Assembly (NCBI RefSeq): GCF_001693485.1 | Contig: NZ_MAXC01000012.1 | Coordinates: forward strand, 434,001-498,000 | Direction: 5' to 3' | Length of the DNA stretch: 64,000 bases | Source: Bradyrhizobium sp. LMTR 3 | GTDB taxonomy: Bacteria > Pseudomonadota > Alphaproteobacteria > Rhizobiales > Xanthobacteraceae | Part shown: one piece after another, positions 8,104 to 16,640 of the stretch | How positions within the stretch are numbered: position 1 is the first letter of the stretch | Layout of the letters: each line of letters begins with the position of its first letter | Notes under the pieces: model-generated | Database searches by the model: none | Seen by the model: the letters and a program-made list of their open reading frames with translations, nothing else | What the model was told of the DNA's origin: nothing | Program-made: the position numbers and the translations under genes

Positions 8104-9177
8104 TCAGGGAAACTTCAGTTCGTCAGCGCCGATCTCGGCGAAATAAGGCGCGACCATTTCCGGCGTCACGTCCTCGATTCTCGGCGGCGACCATTTCGGA
8201 TTGCGGTCCTTGTCGATTACGGCCGCGCGCACGCCCTCGCGAAAATCGTCGCTCGCGAATACTTCCAGCGCGGCGCGATATTCCCGCACCAGGCATTCCT
8301 CCAGCGAGCGCGCGCTGCGCGCCAGCCGCAGCAGCTTCAGCGTCACCACCATGCCGCGCGGCGACTTTTCGTTCAGCGTCTTTAACGTCGCCTGCGCAAA
8401 GTCAGAACCATCGCGCTGCAGCGCCGCGATGATGTCTTCCATTCGCTCGTGCGAGAACAATGCATCGATCTTTGCCTGCTGCGCGGCGACCGGACCGGCC
8501 GTCTCGCCGGTCGAGAAGCCCTCGATCAGCTTCCTGATGTCAGCCGATGTCGCGCCGGATTGAACCTTCGTCAAGGCCTCGCGCAAGGCCGGCAGTTTTG
8601 ATGACGGCACCACCGCATCGGCAAATCTTGCATGGATGGCATCCGGACCGTTCATGGTCTGCCCGGTCAATCCAAAATAGGTGCCGATCTCGCCCGGCGA
8701 ATGCGACAACAGCCAGGTGCCGCCGACGTCAGGGAAGAAGCCGAGGCCGACCTCAGGCATCGCGAGCTTCGTCTTCTCGGTGACGACGCGATGGCTCGAG
8801 TGCGCCGACAGCCCGACGCCGCCGCCCATCACGATGCCATCCATGAAGGCGACATAGGGTTTTGGGAACTTCTTGATGCGGGCGTTGAGGATGTATTCGT
8901 CCCGCCACAGGATCTTGCCGAGATCGCCTCTAACCTTGGAGCTTTCCCAGAGCGCACGGATGTCGCCGCCGGCGCACAGCCCGCGCTCGCCGGCGCCTTC
9001 AAGTACGATCACGGCAACATCGGGATCCGCCTCGAAGACATCAAGCGCCTTGTCGATGTCGTGAAACATCTCCAGCGTCACGGCATTGATGGCCTTCGGC
9101 CGGTTCAATCGGAGGATGCCGACTGAGCCTTCCTTGCGCGCGATCAGGTCACCGTCTGCAATGGCCGTATCCGTCAT
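8104..9177 (-). CDS. 3-hydroxyisobutyryl-CoA hydrolase, crotonase superfamily
   Basis: A 357-residue crotonase-fold protein, longer than the usual 260-residue enoyl-CoA hydratase and matching 3-hydroxyisobutyryl-CoA hydrolase, which frees 3-hydroxyisobutyrate from CoA in valine catabolism. The first oxyanion segment is GAGERGLCAGGDIRAL. In the second, GGGVGLSAHSS lacks the first hydratase glutamate while AMPEVGLGFFPDVGG keeps the second, the pattern typical of the hydrolase. The ATG at 9177 overlaps the stop of the upstream acyl-CoA dehydrogenase by four bases, showing translational coupling. Confidence 0.9.
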   Translation of the reverse strand: MTDTAIADGDLIARKEGSVGILRLNRPKAINAVTLEMFHDIDKALDVFEADPDVAVIVLEGAGERGLCAGGDIRALWESSKVRGDLGKILWRDEYILNARIKKFPKPYVAFMDGIVMGGGVGLSAHSSHRVVTEKTKLAMPEVGLGFFPDVGGTWLLSHSPGEIGTYFGLTGQTMNGPDAIHARFADAVVPSSKLPALREALTKVQSGATSADIRKLIEGFSTGETAGPVAAQQAKIDALFSHERMEDIIAALQRDGSDFAQATLKTLNEKSPRGMVVTLKLLRLARSARSLEECLVREYRAALEVFASDDFREGVRAAVIDKDRNPKWSPPRIEDVTPEMVAPYFAEIGADELKFP

Positions 9178-10334
9178 CGCGCGCCCTCGATCAGCTTGCG
9201 CGACACGATCAGCCGCATGATTTCGTTGGTGCCTTCCAGGATCTGGTGCACGCGCAGATCGCGCACGATCTTCTCGATGCCGTATTCGCTCAAGTAGCCG
9301 TAGCCGCCATGCAGTTGCAGCGCCTGGTTGGCAACCTCGAAGCCGACATCGGTGCCGAACCGCTTGGCCATCGCGCACAGCATGGTGGCGTCCGCATCCT
9401 TGCGGTCGAGCGCAGCGGCCGCGCGCCAGACAAAGGTCCGCGCCGCTTCCAGCTCGGTCGCCATGTCGGCGAGGCGGAACTGCAGCGCCTGGAATTCATC
9501 GAGGCGTTTGCCGAAGGCCTTTCGCTCCTTCATGTAGGCGAGCGACTTGTCGAGCGCGCTCTGCGCGCCGCCGAGCGAGCACGCCGCGATGTTGAGGCGG
9601 CCGCCGTCGAGCCCGGCCATCGCGATCTTGAAGCCGATGCCCTCCTCGCCCAGCCGGTTCTCGACCGACACGCGGGCGTTCTCAAACATCACAGCGCGCG
9701 TGGGCTGCGCGTTCCAGCCCATCTTGCGCTCGTTGGCGCCGAACGAGACGCCGGGCGTATCAGCCGGAATCACAAGCGTCGAGATGCCGCCGGGCCCATC
9801 GCCGCCGGTCCGCACCATCACGACATAGAGGTCGCCGCCACCGGCGCCGGAGATGAACTGCTTCTGGCCGTTGAGCACGTAGTGATCGCCATCGCGCACC
9901 GCGCGGGTGCGCAGCGCCGCGGCGTCCGAGCCGGATCCCGGCTCGGTCAGGCAATAGCTTGCCAAGAGCTCCATGGTGCAGAGCTTTGGCAACCACTTTT
10001 GCCGCTGGCTGTCATTGCCATAGGCATCGATCATCCACGACGCCATGTTGTGGATCGAGATGAAGGCCGACACCGTCGGGCAGCCGGTCGCCAACGCCTC
10101 GAAGATCAGGGCGGCGTCGAAACGGGTCATGGCGGAGCCGCCGACATCATCCTTGATGTAGATGCCGCCGATGCCGAGGCTCGCGGCCTCGCGCATCACA
10201 TCAACAGGAAAATGCTTTTCTTCGTCCCAGCGCAGCGCATGCGGCGCGATCTTCTCCGCGGCGAATTCGCGCGCCATGTCGCGAACCGCCACCTGGTCCT
10301 CGTTGAGAGCGAACTGCATCCCGCTGTCCAGCAA
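9174..10334 (-). CDS. Acyl-CoA dehydrogenase, probably isobutyryl-CoA dehydrogenase
   Basis: A 386-residue FAD-dependent acyl-CoA dehydrogenase that should turn isobutyryl-CoA into methacrylyl-CoA. It has the FAD/substrate segment YCLTEPGSGSDAAALRTRA and QFISGAGGGDLYVVM, and the C-terminal catalytic glutamate in QILEGTNEIMR. The specific call rests on the operon: mmsA six bases upstream and the hydrolase overlapping downstream. A second possible start lies five codons in (MQFALNEDQ), where homologues of this size usually begin. No enoyl-CoA hydratase for the following step is seen in this operon. Confidence 0.88.
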   Translation of the reverse strand: MLDSGMQFALNEDQVAVRDMAREFAAEKIAPHALRWDEEKHFPVDVMREAASLGIGGIYIKDDVGGSAMTRFDAALIFEALATGCPTVSAFISIHNMASWMIDAYGNDSQRQKWLPKLCTMELLASYCLTEPGSGSDAAALRTRAVRDGDHYVLNGQKQFISGAGGGDLYVVMVRTGGDGPGGISTLVIPADTPGVSFGANERKMGWNAQPTRAVMFENARVSVENRLGEEGIGFKIAMAGLDGGRLNIAACSLGGAQSALDKSLAYMKERKAFGKRLDEFQALQFRLADMATELEAARTFVWRAAAALDRKDADATMLCAMAKRFGTDVGFEVANQALQLHGGYGYLSEYGIEKIVRDLRVHQILEGTNEIMRLIVSRKLIEGAR

Positions 10335-10340
10335 TGAATG

Positions 10341-11837
10341 CTACTTCATCAACGGAATCGAGAACTCCGCGCCCTCCTTGACGCCGGACGGCCAGCGCGA
10401 GGTCACCGTCTTGGTCTTGGTGTAGAAGCGGATCGAGTCCGGACCGTGCTGGTTGAGGTCGCCGAAGCCCGACTTCTTCCAGCCGCCGAAGGTGTAGTAG
10501 GCGATCGGCACCGGGATCGGCACGTTGATGCCGACCATGCCGACATTGACCTTGGCGGCAAAGTCACGCGCCGCATCGCCATCGCGGGTGAAGATCGCAA
10601 CGCCGTTGCCGTAGTCATGTTCGGACGGCAGTGCGAGGGCTTCCTTGTAGTCGTGGGCGCGCACCACCGAGAGCACCGGGCCAAAAATCTCTTCCTTGTA
10701 GATCCGCATGTCCTTGGTGACGTTGTCGAACAGCGAGCCGCCGAGATAAAAGCCCTTTTCATAGCCCTGCATCTTGAAGCCGCGGCCGTCGACCGCGAGC
10801 GTGGCGCCTTCCTTGATGCCGATATCGATGTAGTTCTTCACCTTCTCGACCGCCTCGCGCGTCACCAGCGGGCCGTAATCGGCCGACGGATCGACCGAGG
10901 TGCCGATCTTGAGCGACTCCACGCGCGGGATCAGCTTTTCCATCAGGCGGTCGGCGGTGGTCTTGCCGACGGGAACGGCGACGGAGACCGCCATGCAGCG
11001 CTCGCCGGCCGAGCCGTAGCCGGCCCCAATCAGCGCGTCGACGGTCTGGTCCATGTCGGCGTCGGGCATCACGATGGCGTGGTTCTTGGCGCCGCCAAAA
11101 CACTGGCAGCGCTTGCCGGTCTGGGCGGCGCGCTCATAGATGTATTGCGCGATCGGCGTCGAGCCGACGAAGCCGATGGCCTTGATATCGGGGTCGTCGA
11201 GAATGGCGTCGACGGCTTCCTTGTCGCCGTTGACGACGTTGAGGATGCCGGGCGGCAGCCCCGCTTCCATCATCAGCTCGGCCAGCCGCATCGGCACGCC
11301 GGGATCGCGCTCCGAGGGCTTCAGGATAAAGGCGTTGCCGCAGGCGATCGCGGGCGCAAACTTCCACATCGGGATCATCGCCGGGAAATTGAACGGCGTG
11401 ATGCCGGCGACGACGCCAAGCGGCTGCCGCAGCGAGTAGATGTCGATGCCGGGACCGGCGCCTTCGGTGTATTCACCCTTCAGCAAATGCGGAATGCCGC
11501 AGGCGAATTCCGCCACTTCGAGGCCGCGCTGGATGTCGCCCTTGGCGTCGGGAACGGTCTTGCCGTGCTCGCGCGCCAGGAGTTCGGCGAGCTTGTCATA
11601 GTCACGCTGCACCAGTTCGACGAACTTCATCATCACCCGCGCGCGGCGCTGCGGATTGGTGTTGGCCCATTCGGGCTGGGCAAGCGCGGCGTTTTCGACG
11701 GCCGCGCGGACTTCTGCTCTTGAGGCCAGCGCCACCTTGGCCTGGACGTCGCCGGTCATCGGCTCAAACACGTCGGCCGTCCGGCCGGACGTTCCCTTGA
11801 CCTCTTTGCCGCCGATAAAGTGTCCGATTGAGCGCAT
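10341..11837 (-). CDS. mmsA: Methylmalonate-semialdehyde dehydrogenase (CoA-acylating)
   Basis: A 498-residue aldehyde dehydrogenase of the CoA-dependent methylmalonate-semialdehyde type, forming propionyl-CoA at the end of valine and pyrimidine catabolism. Diagnostic pieces are the N-terminal IGHFIGGKEV, the cofactor segment GFVGSTPIAQYIYERAA, the CFGGAKNHAIVMPDADMD stretch and the nucleophile in GERCMAVSV. The ATG at 11837 has a strong AGGGAGATC ribosome-binding site, so the 24 extra codons open upstream are not used. It is the first gene of the leftward operon and is divergent from a LysR regulator. Confidence 0.95.
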   Translation of the reverse strand: MRSIGHFIGGKEVKGTSGRTADVFEPMTGDVQAKVALASRAEVRAAVENAALAQPEWANTNPQRRARVMMKFVELVQRDYDKLAELLAREHGKTVPDAKGDIQRGLEVAEFACGIPHLLKGEYTEGAGPGIDIYSLRQPLGVVAGITPFNFPAMIPMWKFAPAIACGNAFILKPSERDPGVPMRLAELMMEAGLPPGILNVVNGDKEAVDAILDDPDIKAIGFVGSTPIAQYIYERAAQTGKRCQCFGGAKNHAIVMPDADMDQTVDALIGAGYGSAGERCMAVSVAVPVGKTTADRLMEKLIPRVESLKIGTSVDPSADYGPLVTREAVEKVKNYIDIGIKEGATLAVDGRGFKMQGYEKGFYLGGSLFDNVTKDMRIYKEEIFGPVLSVVRAHDYKEALALPSEHDYGNGVAIFTRDGDAARDFAAKVNVGMVGINVPIPVPIAYYTFGGWKKSGFGDLNQHGPDSIRFYTKTKTVTSRWPSGVKEGAEFSIPLMK

Positions 11838-11940
11838 GAATGATCTCCCTAAGGTCCCGTCTGGGATCGCTTTCGAGCCCCTTTTTGACCTGCATTTCTT
11901 GGGATACAAGTCCGATATATTGCACCATAGATGTGCGGAA
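11838..11940. promoter_or_regulatory. Divergent control region, mmsA / lysR-type regulator
   Basis: The 103-base gap between two outward-facing genes must hold both promoters. A GCAC-CATAGAT-GTGC dyad (within TTGCACCATAGATGTGCGG) abuts the regulator's start codon and fits a LysR-type autoregulatory site. TTGACC near 11886 is a possible -35 for the rightward gene. These are motif guesses. Confidence 0.4.
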
Positions 11941-12855
11941 ATGCTGGATCAAGGCACCAAGACGATCGACTGGGATGACTTCCGTTTCGTGCTGGCGATC
12001 GTGCGCGGCGGCTCGGTTTCCGCTGCCGCCAAGCAGCTATCGGTCGACCATGCCACCGTGATCCGCCGTGTCGACCGGCTGGAACGGCATCTCTCCGCAA
12101 AACTGTTCAACCGCCGCAAGACCGGCTACCTCCTGACCGAAGCCGGCCAGCGCGTCGCCGACAGTGCCGAAGCGATGGAATCCACCATCGTCGCCAACCA
12201 GGAGGCGGTCGGCGGATCGCGCGCCCAGCTCACCGGCACGGTCCGGATCGGCGCCCCCGACGGGTTCGGCAGCCATTTCCTGGCGGCGCGGCTTCTGAAA
12301 TTCACCGAGCGGTATCCCGATCTCGACCTGCAGCTCGTCGCCACCGCGCGCCTGTTCAGCCTGTCGAAGCGTGAGGCCGACATCGCGATCAGCCTCTCCA
12401 TGCCCAAGGAGGGCCGGATCGTCGGGCGCAAGCTGCTCGACTACAGCCTCGGGCTCTATGCCGCGCCGGCCTATCTCGACCGGACACCGAAAATCGTATC
12501 ACGCGGCGACCTGCCAGGGCATCGCTTCGTCGGCTATATCGAGGAACTGCTGTTCACGCCCGAGCTGGATTACCTGCCCCAGGTTTCGCCGAAGATCTCG
12601 GCCAAATTCCGCAGCGCCAACCTGATCGCGCAGCTCAACGCCACCATTGCCGGCTTTGGCATTGCGGTGCTGCCGCATTTCATGGCGAAGGCGCATCCCG
12701 AACTGCGCCCAGTGCTACCCGACGAGGTCAGGATCTCGCGCACGTTCTGGATGCTGATGCACGCCGACAGCAAGGACCTGGCGCGGATCAGGGCGGTGGC
12801 CGACTACATCCACGAGACGGTGGAAAGCGAGCGCGCGCTGTTTGGCGGGCGGTGA
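11941..12855 (+). CDS. LysR-family transcriptional regulator (likely valine-operon regulator)
   Basis: A 304-residue LysR protein. The N-terminal winged helix-turn-helix is clear (FRFVLAIVRGGSVSAAAKQL, then HATVIRRVDRLERHLSAKLF), followed by a periplasmic-binding-like effector domain with TVRIGAPDGFGSHFLAARL. The ATG at 11941 is preferred because the fold starts within about ten residues; the frame stays open upstream through the control region and into the mmsA end. It diverges from the valine operon and probably regulates it. Its effector, perhaps a pathway acid or CoA ester, is unknown. Confidence 0.9.
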   Translation: MLDQGTKTIDWDDFRFVLAIVRGGSVSAAAKQLSVDHATVIRRVDRLERHLSAKLFNRRKTGYLLTEAGQRVADSAEAMESTIVANQEAVGGSRAQLTGTVRIGAPDGFGSHFLAARLLKFTERYPDLDLQLVATARLFSLSKREADIAISLSMPKEGRIVGRKLLDYSLGLYAAPAYLDRTPKIVSRGDLPGHRFVGYIEELLFTPELDYLPQVSPKISAKFRSANLIAQLNATIAGFGIAVLPHFMAKAHPELRPVLPDEVRISRTFWMLMHADSKDLARIRAVADYIHETVESERALFGGR

Positions 12856-12860
12856 GCTGG

Positions 12861-12942
12861 AGGGTGGGCAAAGCGCAGCGTGCCCACCCTCTTTCCGCGC
12901 TTTGGCTGGAATGGTGGGCACTCTGCGCTTTGCCCACCCTAC
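12861..12942. repeat. GTAGGGTGGGC-type palindromic repeat
   Basis: Starts AGGGTGGGCAAAGCGCAGCG and ends GCGCTTTGCCCACCCTAC. It lies between convergent regulator genes and could also act as a bidirectional transcript end, though no T-run follows. Confidence 0.85.
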
Positions 12943-12952
12943 GATTCTCCGC

Positions 12953-13570
12953 TCAATTCACCTTCGCCCGCGTCTTCTTCGCGGCCGGCTTCGCCTCGGC
13001 GCGCGTCAGCGCCGCCTCGCGGCCGGCGAGGAGAATTTCGTCGGACAGCTCGCCGCTGCCTGCCACGCGTGACATCACCAGCGTACCCATCATCGTCGCC
13101 AGCGTGCCCATCGCTTGCCTGCGGGCCGCCTTGCGCGGCACATCCGGAATCTGATCGGCCATCACATCGATCAATTGCTCCAGCTTGGCGGCAAAGGCCT
13201 TGCGCGTCTTCGCGCTTTCCCTGGCGATCTCGGCACCTAACGTCGTAACAGCGCAACCGCGGCCGGGATCGTCGCGATGCACCGTCGAGACGTAGGAATC
13301 GATGATCGTCGACAGCCGCTTCTCGGGCGGCGTTTCAGCGGCGATTTTTCGCCAGTGCTCGACCGAGCGGTCCATCGCATAGGCAAAAGCCTCGATGACC
13401 AGCGCCTCGCGGGAATCGAAATGCGCATAGAAGCCGCCATGGGTCAGGCCCGCTTCCTTCATCAGGTCGGCGACGCCGATGCCATGCGCACCCTTTTCGC
13501 GAAGCCGCACCGAGGCTTTCTTCACGATCCGTGCGTGGGTTTCCTGCTTGTGCTCTTTCGAATAACGCAT
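12953..13570 (-). CDS. TetR/AcrR-family transcriptional regulator
   Basis: A 205-residue TetR repressor. The DNA-binding domain occupies about residues 5-50, with the recognition segment VADLMKEAGLTHGGFYAHFDSREALVIEAF. The ligand domain follows, and the tail is lysine/alanine-rich (KPAAKKTRAKVN). A TTG lies directly before the ATG at 13570; the ATG is the simpler choice. Its neighbours are a thioesterase, an enoyl-CoA hydratase and an MFS transporter, so an acyl or aromatic CoA-linked ligand is plausible. Two AT-rich palindromes in the neighbourhood are candidate operators. Confidence 0.9.
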   Translation of the reverse strand: MRYSKEHKQETHARIVKKASVRLREKGAHGIGVADLMKEAGLTHGGFYAHFDSREALVIEAFAYAMDRSVEHWRKIAAETPPEKRLSTIIDSYVSTVHRDDPGRGCAVTTLGAEIARESAKTRKAFAAKLEQLIDVMADQIPDVPRKAARRQAMGTLATMMGTLVMSRVAGSGELSDEILLAGREAALTRAEAKPAAKKTRAKVN

Positions 13571-13632
13571 CAACGCATCCCATTAAATGTCCCTGGTCAT
13601 ATAATAGCAGTTGTGCGCGGGAAAAGCTGCAC

Positions 13633-14169
13633 CTAATTCGCCTTTTCAACGCCGATCATCGTGAACGTTCCGGTCGCGTGCACTGCAAGATTGCCCGCAC
13701 GGTCACGGACGAAGCCTTCGGCATAGCTGGTCTGGCGGCCGACCTTTATCACTTTGCCTTCCGCCGAGATCGCGCCCGACCGCACCGACAACGGCCGCAG
13801 ATAGGTCAGCTTGAGGTCCAGCGTGACCGAGGTCTGCCCCACCGGCTGCATGGTGGTGATGGCACAACCCATGGCAGTATCCAGCAGCGCCGCGGCCGTC
13901 GCGCCGTGGAGCAGTCCGATGGTGTTCTCCAGGCTTTCATCCGGATCCAGTTCCATCACGATTCGGCCGGGCTCGGCGATGCGCATCTCGAAACCGATCA
14001 GCCGCGCCATCGGCGGCGGTGGCAGGATGCCGTCGCGGATCGCGCACATGGTCTCGAGCCCGGACATCCCGACGGCGGCCTTCGCGACAGCTCCCGGCGC
14101 CTGCCATTCCACTACCCGATGCCTGCGCATATCGAACGAAAACAGATCGACGGTCTCGGTCACAGTCAT
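13633..14169 (-). CDS. PaaI-family hotdog thioesterase
   Basis: A 178-residue hotdog protein of the PaaI/YdiI thioesterase group, which hydrolyses acyl- or aryl-CoA esters. The catalytic segment HGATAAALLDTAMGCAI carries the helix-borne aspartate of the family, and the strand QTSVTLDLKLTYLRPLSVRSG is typical. An N-terminal extension of about 50 residues precedes the domain. AAAGGAG lies just upstream of the ATG at 14169, a near-consensus ribosome-binding site. It is divergent from the enoyl-CoA hydratase gene; the two share a promoter region containing an AT-rich palindrome. Confidence 0.87.
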   Translation of the reverse strand: MTVTETVDLFSFDMRRHRVVEWQAPGAVAKAAVGMSGLETMCAIRDGILPPPPMARLIGFEMRIAEPGRIVMELDPDESLENTIGLLHGATAAALLDTAMGCAITTMQPVGQTSVTLDLKLTYLRPLSVRSGAISAEGKVIKVGRQTSYAEGFVRDRAGNLAVHATGTFTMIGVEKAN

Positions 14170-14188
14170 GTCGTCTCCTTTAGATGAC

Positions 14189-14207
14189 GATCATAATTCT
14201 ATATCGA
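14189..14207. promoter_or_regulatory. Candidate TetR-type operator between thioesterase and hydratase genes
   Basis: The imperfect palindrome CGATCATAATTCTATATCG contains CATAATTCTATAT, which matches 12 of 13 bases with the site at 15124-15136 upstream of the MFS gene. On the leftward strand it also supplies a TATAGAAT -10-like box. Confidence 0.45.
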
Positions 14208-14304
14208 TGCGAGCTGTCGAGCAATGCCCCTCGCCCGCCCTTGACAAGCCGGCGCAATGTCCCGGAAGTGATAGCAACGACCAGAACAAGCCCGGAAAAA
14301 CAGA

Positions 14305-15075
14305 ATGGAAATGCTCAATCCTCATTGCGGCATCGACCGCGACGACAGAGGCGTCGTTCGCCTCGCGATCTGCAATGCGGGCGCTCTCAACATCCTCTCC
14401 TCCGCCGTCACCGAGGGCGTGCGCGAGGGGTTCGAGAGGCTCGCTGGCGACCAAACCATTCGCGCGGTCATCCTCGCCGGCCAGAGCGAGAAGAGCATGA
14501 TCGGCGGCGCCGATATCAAGGAGATGGCACGCCTCGACCAGAAGTCGGCGGAAGCCTTCATCACGCGGTTGCGCGACCTCTGTGAGGCCGTACGCCACTT
14601 TCCAGCGCCGGTGATTGCGCGGCTTCCGGGCTGGTGCCTCGGTGGTGGACTGGAAGTCGCCGCCGCCTGCGATTTCCGGATTGCGGCCCACGATGCCAAA
14701 TTCGGCATGCCGGAAGTGCGCGTCGGCATCCCCTCGGTGATCCACGCTGCGCTGCTGCCGCGGCTGATCGGCTGGGGCCGCGCCCGCTGGCTGGTCATGA
14801 CGGCGGAAAATATCGACGCGCCCACCGCGCTGGCCTGGGGCCTGGTCGACGTGGTCGCGAAGGAAGGCAGGCTCGATGCCGCGGTCGAGCATACGGTGAC
14901 GGCGCTGCTCGAATGCGGGCCCGAAGCGCTGCGTTCGCAGAAGGAGCTGCTGCGGCAATGGGAGGAGCTGCCGTTGACCGAATCCGTCAACTTGAGCGTC
15001 GGCGTATTCGGAAAGTCTTTTCTGACCGGCGAGCCGCAGCGGCTGATGCAGGGATTTCTCGACCGCAAGAAGTAG
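14305..15075 (+). CDS. Enoyl-CoA hydratase/isomerase family protein
   Basis: A 256-residue crotonase of normal length. The oxyanion-hole segments are MIGGADIKEM and WCLGGGLEVAAACDFRIA, and both hydratase glutamates appear to be present (GGGLE and GMPEVRVGI), so true hydratase activity is possible. A second ATG lies two codons in. It is divergent from the thioesterase and 183 bases upstream of the MFS gene. Together with TetR these form a small, unidentified acyl-CoA degradation or detoxification unit. Confidence 0.87.
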   Translation: MEMLNPHCGIDRDDRGVVRLAICNAGALNILSSAVTEGVREGFERLAGDQTIRAVILAGQSEKSMIGGADIKEMARLDQKSAEAFITRLRDLCEAVRHFPAPVIARLPGWCLGGGLEVAAACDFRIAAHDAKFGMPEVRVGIPSVIHAALLPRLIGWGRARWLVMTAENIDAPTALAWGLVDVVAKEGRLDAAVEHTVTALLECGPEALRSQKELLRQWEELPLTESVNLSVGVFGKSFLTGEPQRLMQGFLDRKK

Positions 15076-15109
15076 ACGGAGGGACGCATGAGGCCTGCCG
15101 GCGAGTACG

Positions 15110-15138
15110 TATAATACTATATTCATAATTCAATATAG
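15110..15138 (+). promoter_or_regulatory. Promoter with overlapping palindromic operator for the MFS gene
   Basis: A perfect -10 hexamer TATAAT (15110-15115) is followed directly by a palindrome with arms CTATATT (15117-15123) and AATATAG (15132-15138) around CATAATTC. The dyad covers the expected transcription start, the usual place for a repressor. No convincing -35 is present 17 bases upstream. The site resembles the one at 14189. Confidence 0.55.
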
Positions 15139-15258
15139 CCCCACACGGATCGCTGCTGACGTCGTCGTGTCCTGAAATGAGGGAAGTACGACATTCAAGT
15201 CAGACGACCATCACGTCAGAATACTGCAAACCTTCCCACCCGAATCCTCCGAGGCCCA

Positions 15259-16539
15259 ATGATCTCGAACTGGCTGTCAGCCGCCCTCGCCCGCCGCAAT
15301 ATTCATTACGGCTGGGTGATGGTCGCCGTGACCTTCCTCACCGCGCTGATCTCGGCCGGCACGGTCGGCGCGCCCGGCATCTTCATCGTGCCGTTGCAGA
15401 AGGAATTCGGCTGGACGACGGCGGAGATTTCTTCCGCGCTCTCGATCCGCTTCATCCTGTTCGGGCTGATGGCGCCCTTTGCCGCGGCGCTCATGAACCG
15501 CTACGGGCTGCGCAATGTCACGCTGCTGGCGCTGCTGATCGTCGTCTCCGGCCTGGTGGCGTCGCTGGCGATGACACAGGTCTGGCAGCTCATGCTGCTA
15601 TGGGGCGTGGTGATCGGGCTCGGCACCGGCATGACGGCGCTGGTGCTGGGCGCCACGATCGCTGCACGCTGGTTCGTGGCACGCCGCGGTCTCGTCGTCG
15701 GCATCCTGACCGCGAGCGTCGCCACCGGACAGCTCGCCTTCCTGCCGCTGCTGGCAAGCCTGACCGAAGCTTACGGCTGGCGGATCGCGCTGGGACTGGT
15801 GTGCGTGATGCTCGGCGTTGCCGCTTTCGCCGTGCTGATGATCATGCGCGACCGCCCGAGCGATGTGGGTTTAAGGCCATTTGGCGACGAAGGCACCGAA
15901 CCGCTGCCGGCGCCTCTCCCAAACAACACCCCGATCATGGCGGCGGCGCTCGGCACGCTGCGCGATGCTTCGAAGTCGGGCGTGTTCTGGATCCTGTTCG
16001 CCACCTTCTTCATCTGCGGGGCCTCCACCAACGGTCTGGTCCAGGTTCACCTGATTCCGATGTGCCTCGATTTCGGCATTCCGCAAGTGCAGGCGGCGAG
16101 CCTGCTGGCTGCGATGGGCATATTCGATTTCGTCGGCACCATCGCTTCCGGCTGGCTGTCGGACCGTTACGACAATCGCTGGCTGCTGTTCTGGTACTAC
16201 GGGCTGCGCGGCCTGTCGCTGCTGTTCCTGCCGTTCTCCGATTTCACGCTCTACGGCCTTTCGCTGTTTGCGATGTTCTACGGGCTCGACTGGATCGCAA
16301 CCGTGCCGCCGACGGTGCGGCTCACCACCCAGCGGTTCGGCCCCGAACGCGCCAATTTGGTGTTCGGCTGGATTTTTGCCGGTCATCAACTCGGAGCCGG
16401 CGTCGCCGCTTTCGGCGCCGGCCTGTCGCGGACGGTGCTGCAGACCTATCTGCCGGCGTTCTTTGTCGCCGGTGCGCTCTGCGTGGTGGCGGCGTTGATT
16501 GTGCTGGCGATCTCGCGGCCGAAGCCTGTGACGGCGTAA
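15259..16539 (+). CDS. MFS transporter
   Basis: A 426-residue major facilitator protein with twelve predicted hydrophobic segments. The first is NIHYGWVMVAVTFLTALIS, and the loop 2-3 motif appears as MNRYGLRNVTLL. The N-terminal IHYGWVMV start resembles the OFA/monocarboxylate-type branch of the superfamily, whose members import or exchange organic acids. The ATG at 15259 precedes the first segment by about 15 residues. It stands alone after a repressor-type promoter, downstream of the hydratase gene. The substrate is unknown; a short-chain or aromatic acid would fit its neighbours. Confidence 0.87.
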   Translation: MISNWLSAALARRNIHYGWVMVAVTFLTALISAGTVGAPGIFIVPLQKEFGWTTAEISSALSIRFILFGLMAPFAAALMNRYGLRNVTLLALLIVVSGLVASLAMTQVWQLMLLWGVVIGLGTGMTALVLGATIAARWFVARRGLVVGILTASVATGQLAFLPLLASLTEAYGWRIALGLVCVMLGVAAFAVLMIMRDRPSDVGLRPFGDEGTEPLPAPLPNNTPIMAAALGTLRDASKSGVFWILFATFFICGASTNGLVQVHLIPMCLDFGIPQVQAASLLAAMGIFDFVGTIASGWLSDRYDNRWLLFWYYGLRGLSLLFLPFSDFTLYGLSLFAMFYGLDWIATVPPTVRLTTQRFGPERANLVFGWIFAGHQLGAGVAAFGAGLSRTVLQTYLPAFFVAGALCVVAALIVLAISRPKPVTA

Positions 16540-16546
16540 CGCGACC

Positions 16547-16636
16547 GTAGGGTGGGCAAAGGCGCTTGCGCCGTGCCCACCATCTCTCCGCATCGTCGCC
16601 ATCTATGGTGGGCACGCTTCGCTTTGCCCACCCTAC
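16547..16636. repeat. GTAGGGTGGGC-type palindromic repeat
   Basis: Begins GTAGGGTGGGCAAAGGCGC and ends GCTTTGCCCACCCTAC. It fills the gap between the convergent MFS and carboxylase genes. Confidence 0.88.
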
Positions 16637-16640
16637 AAGC

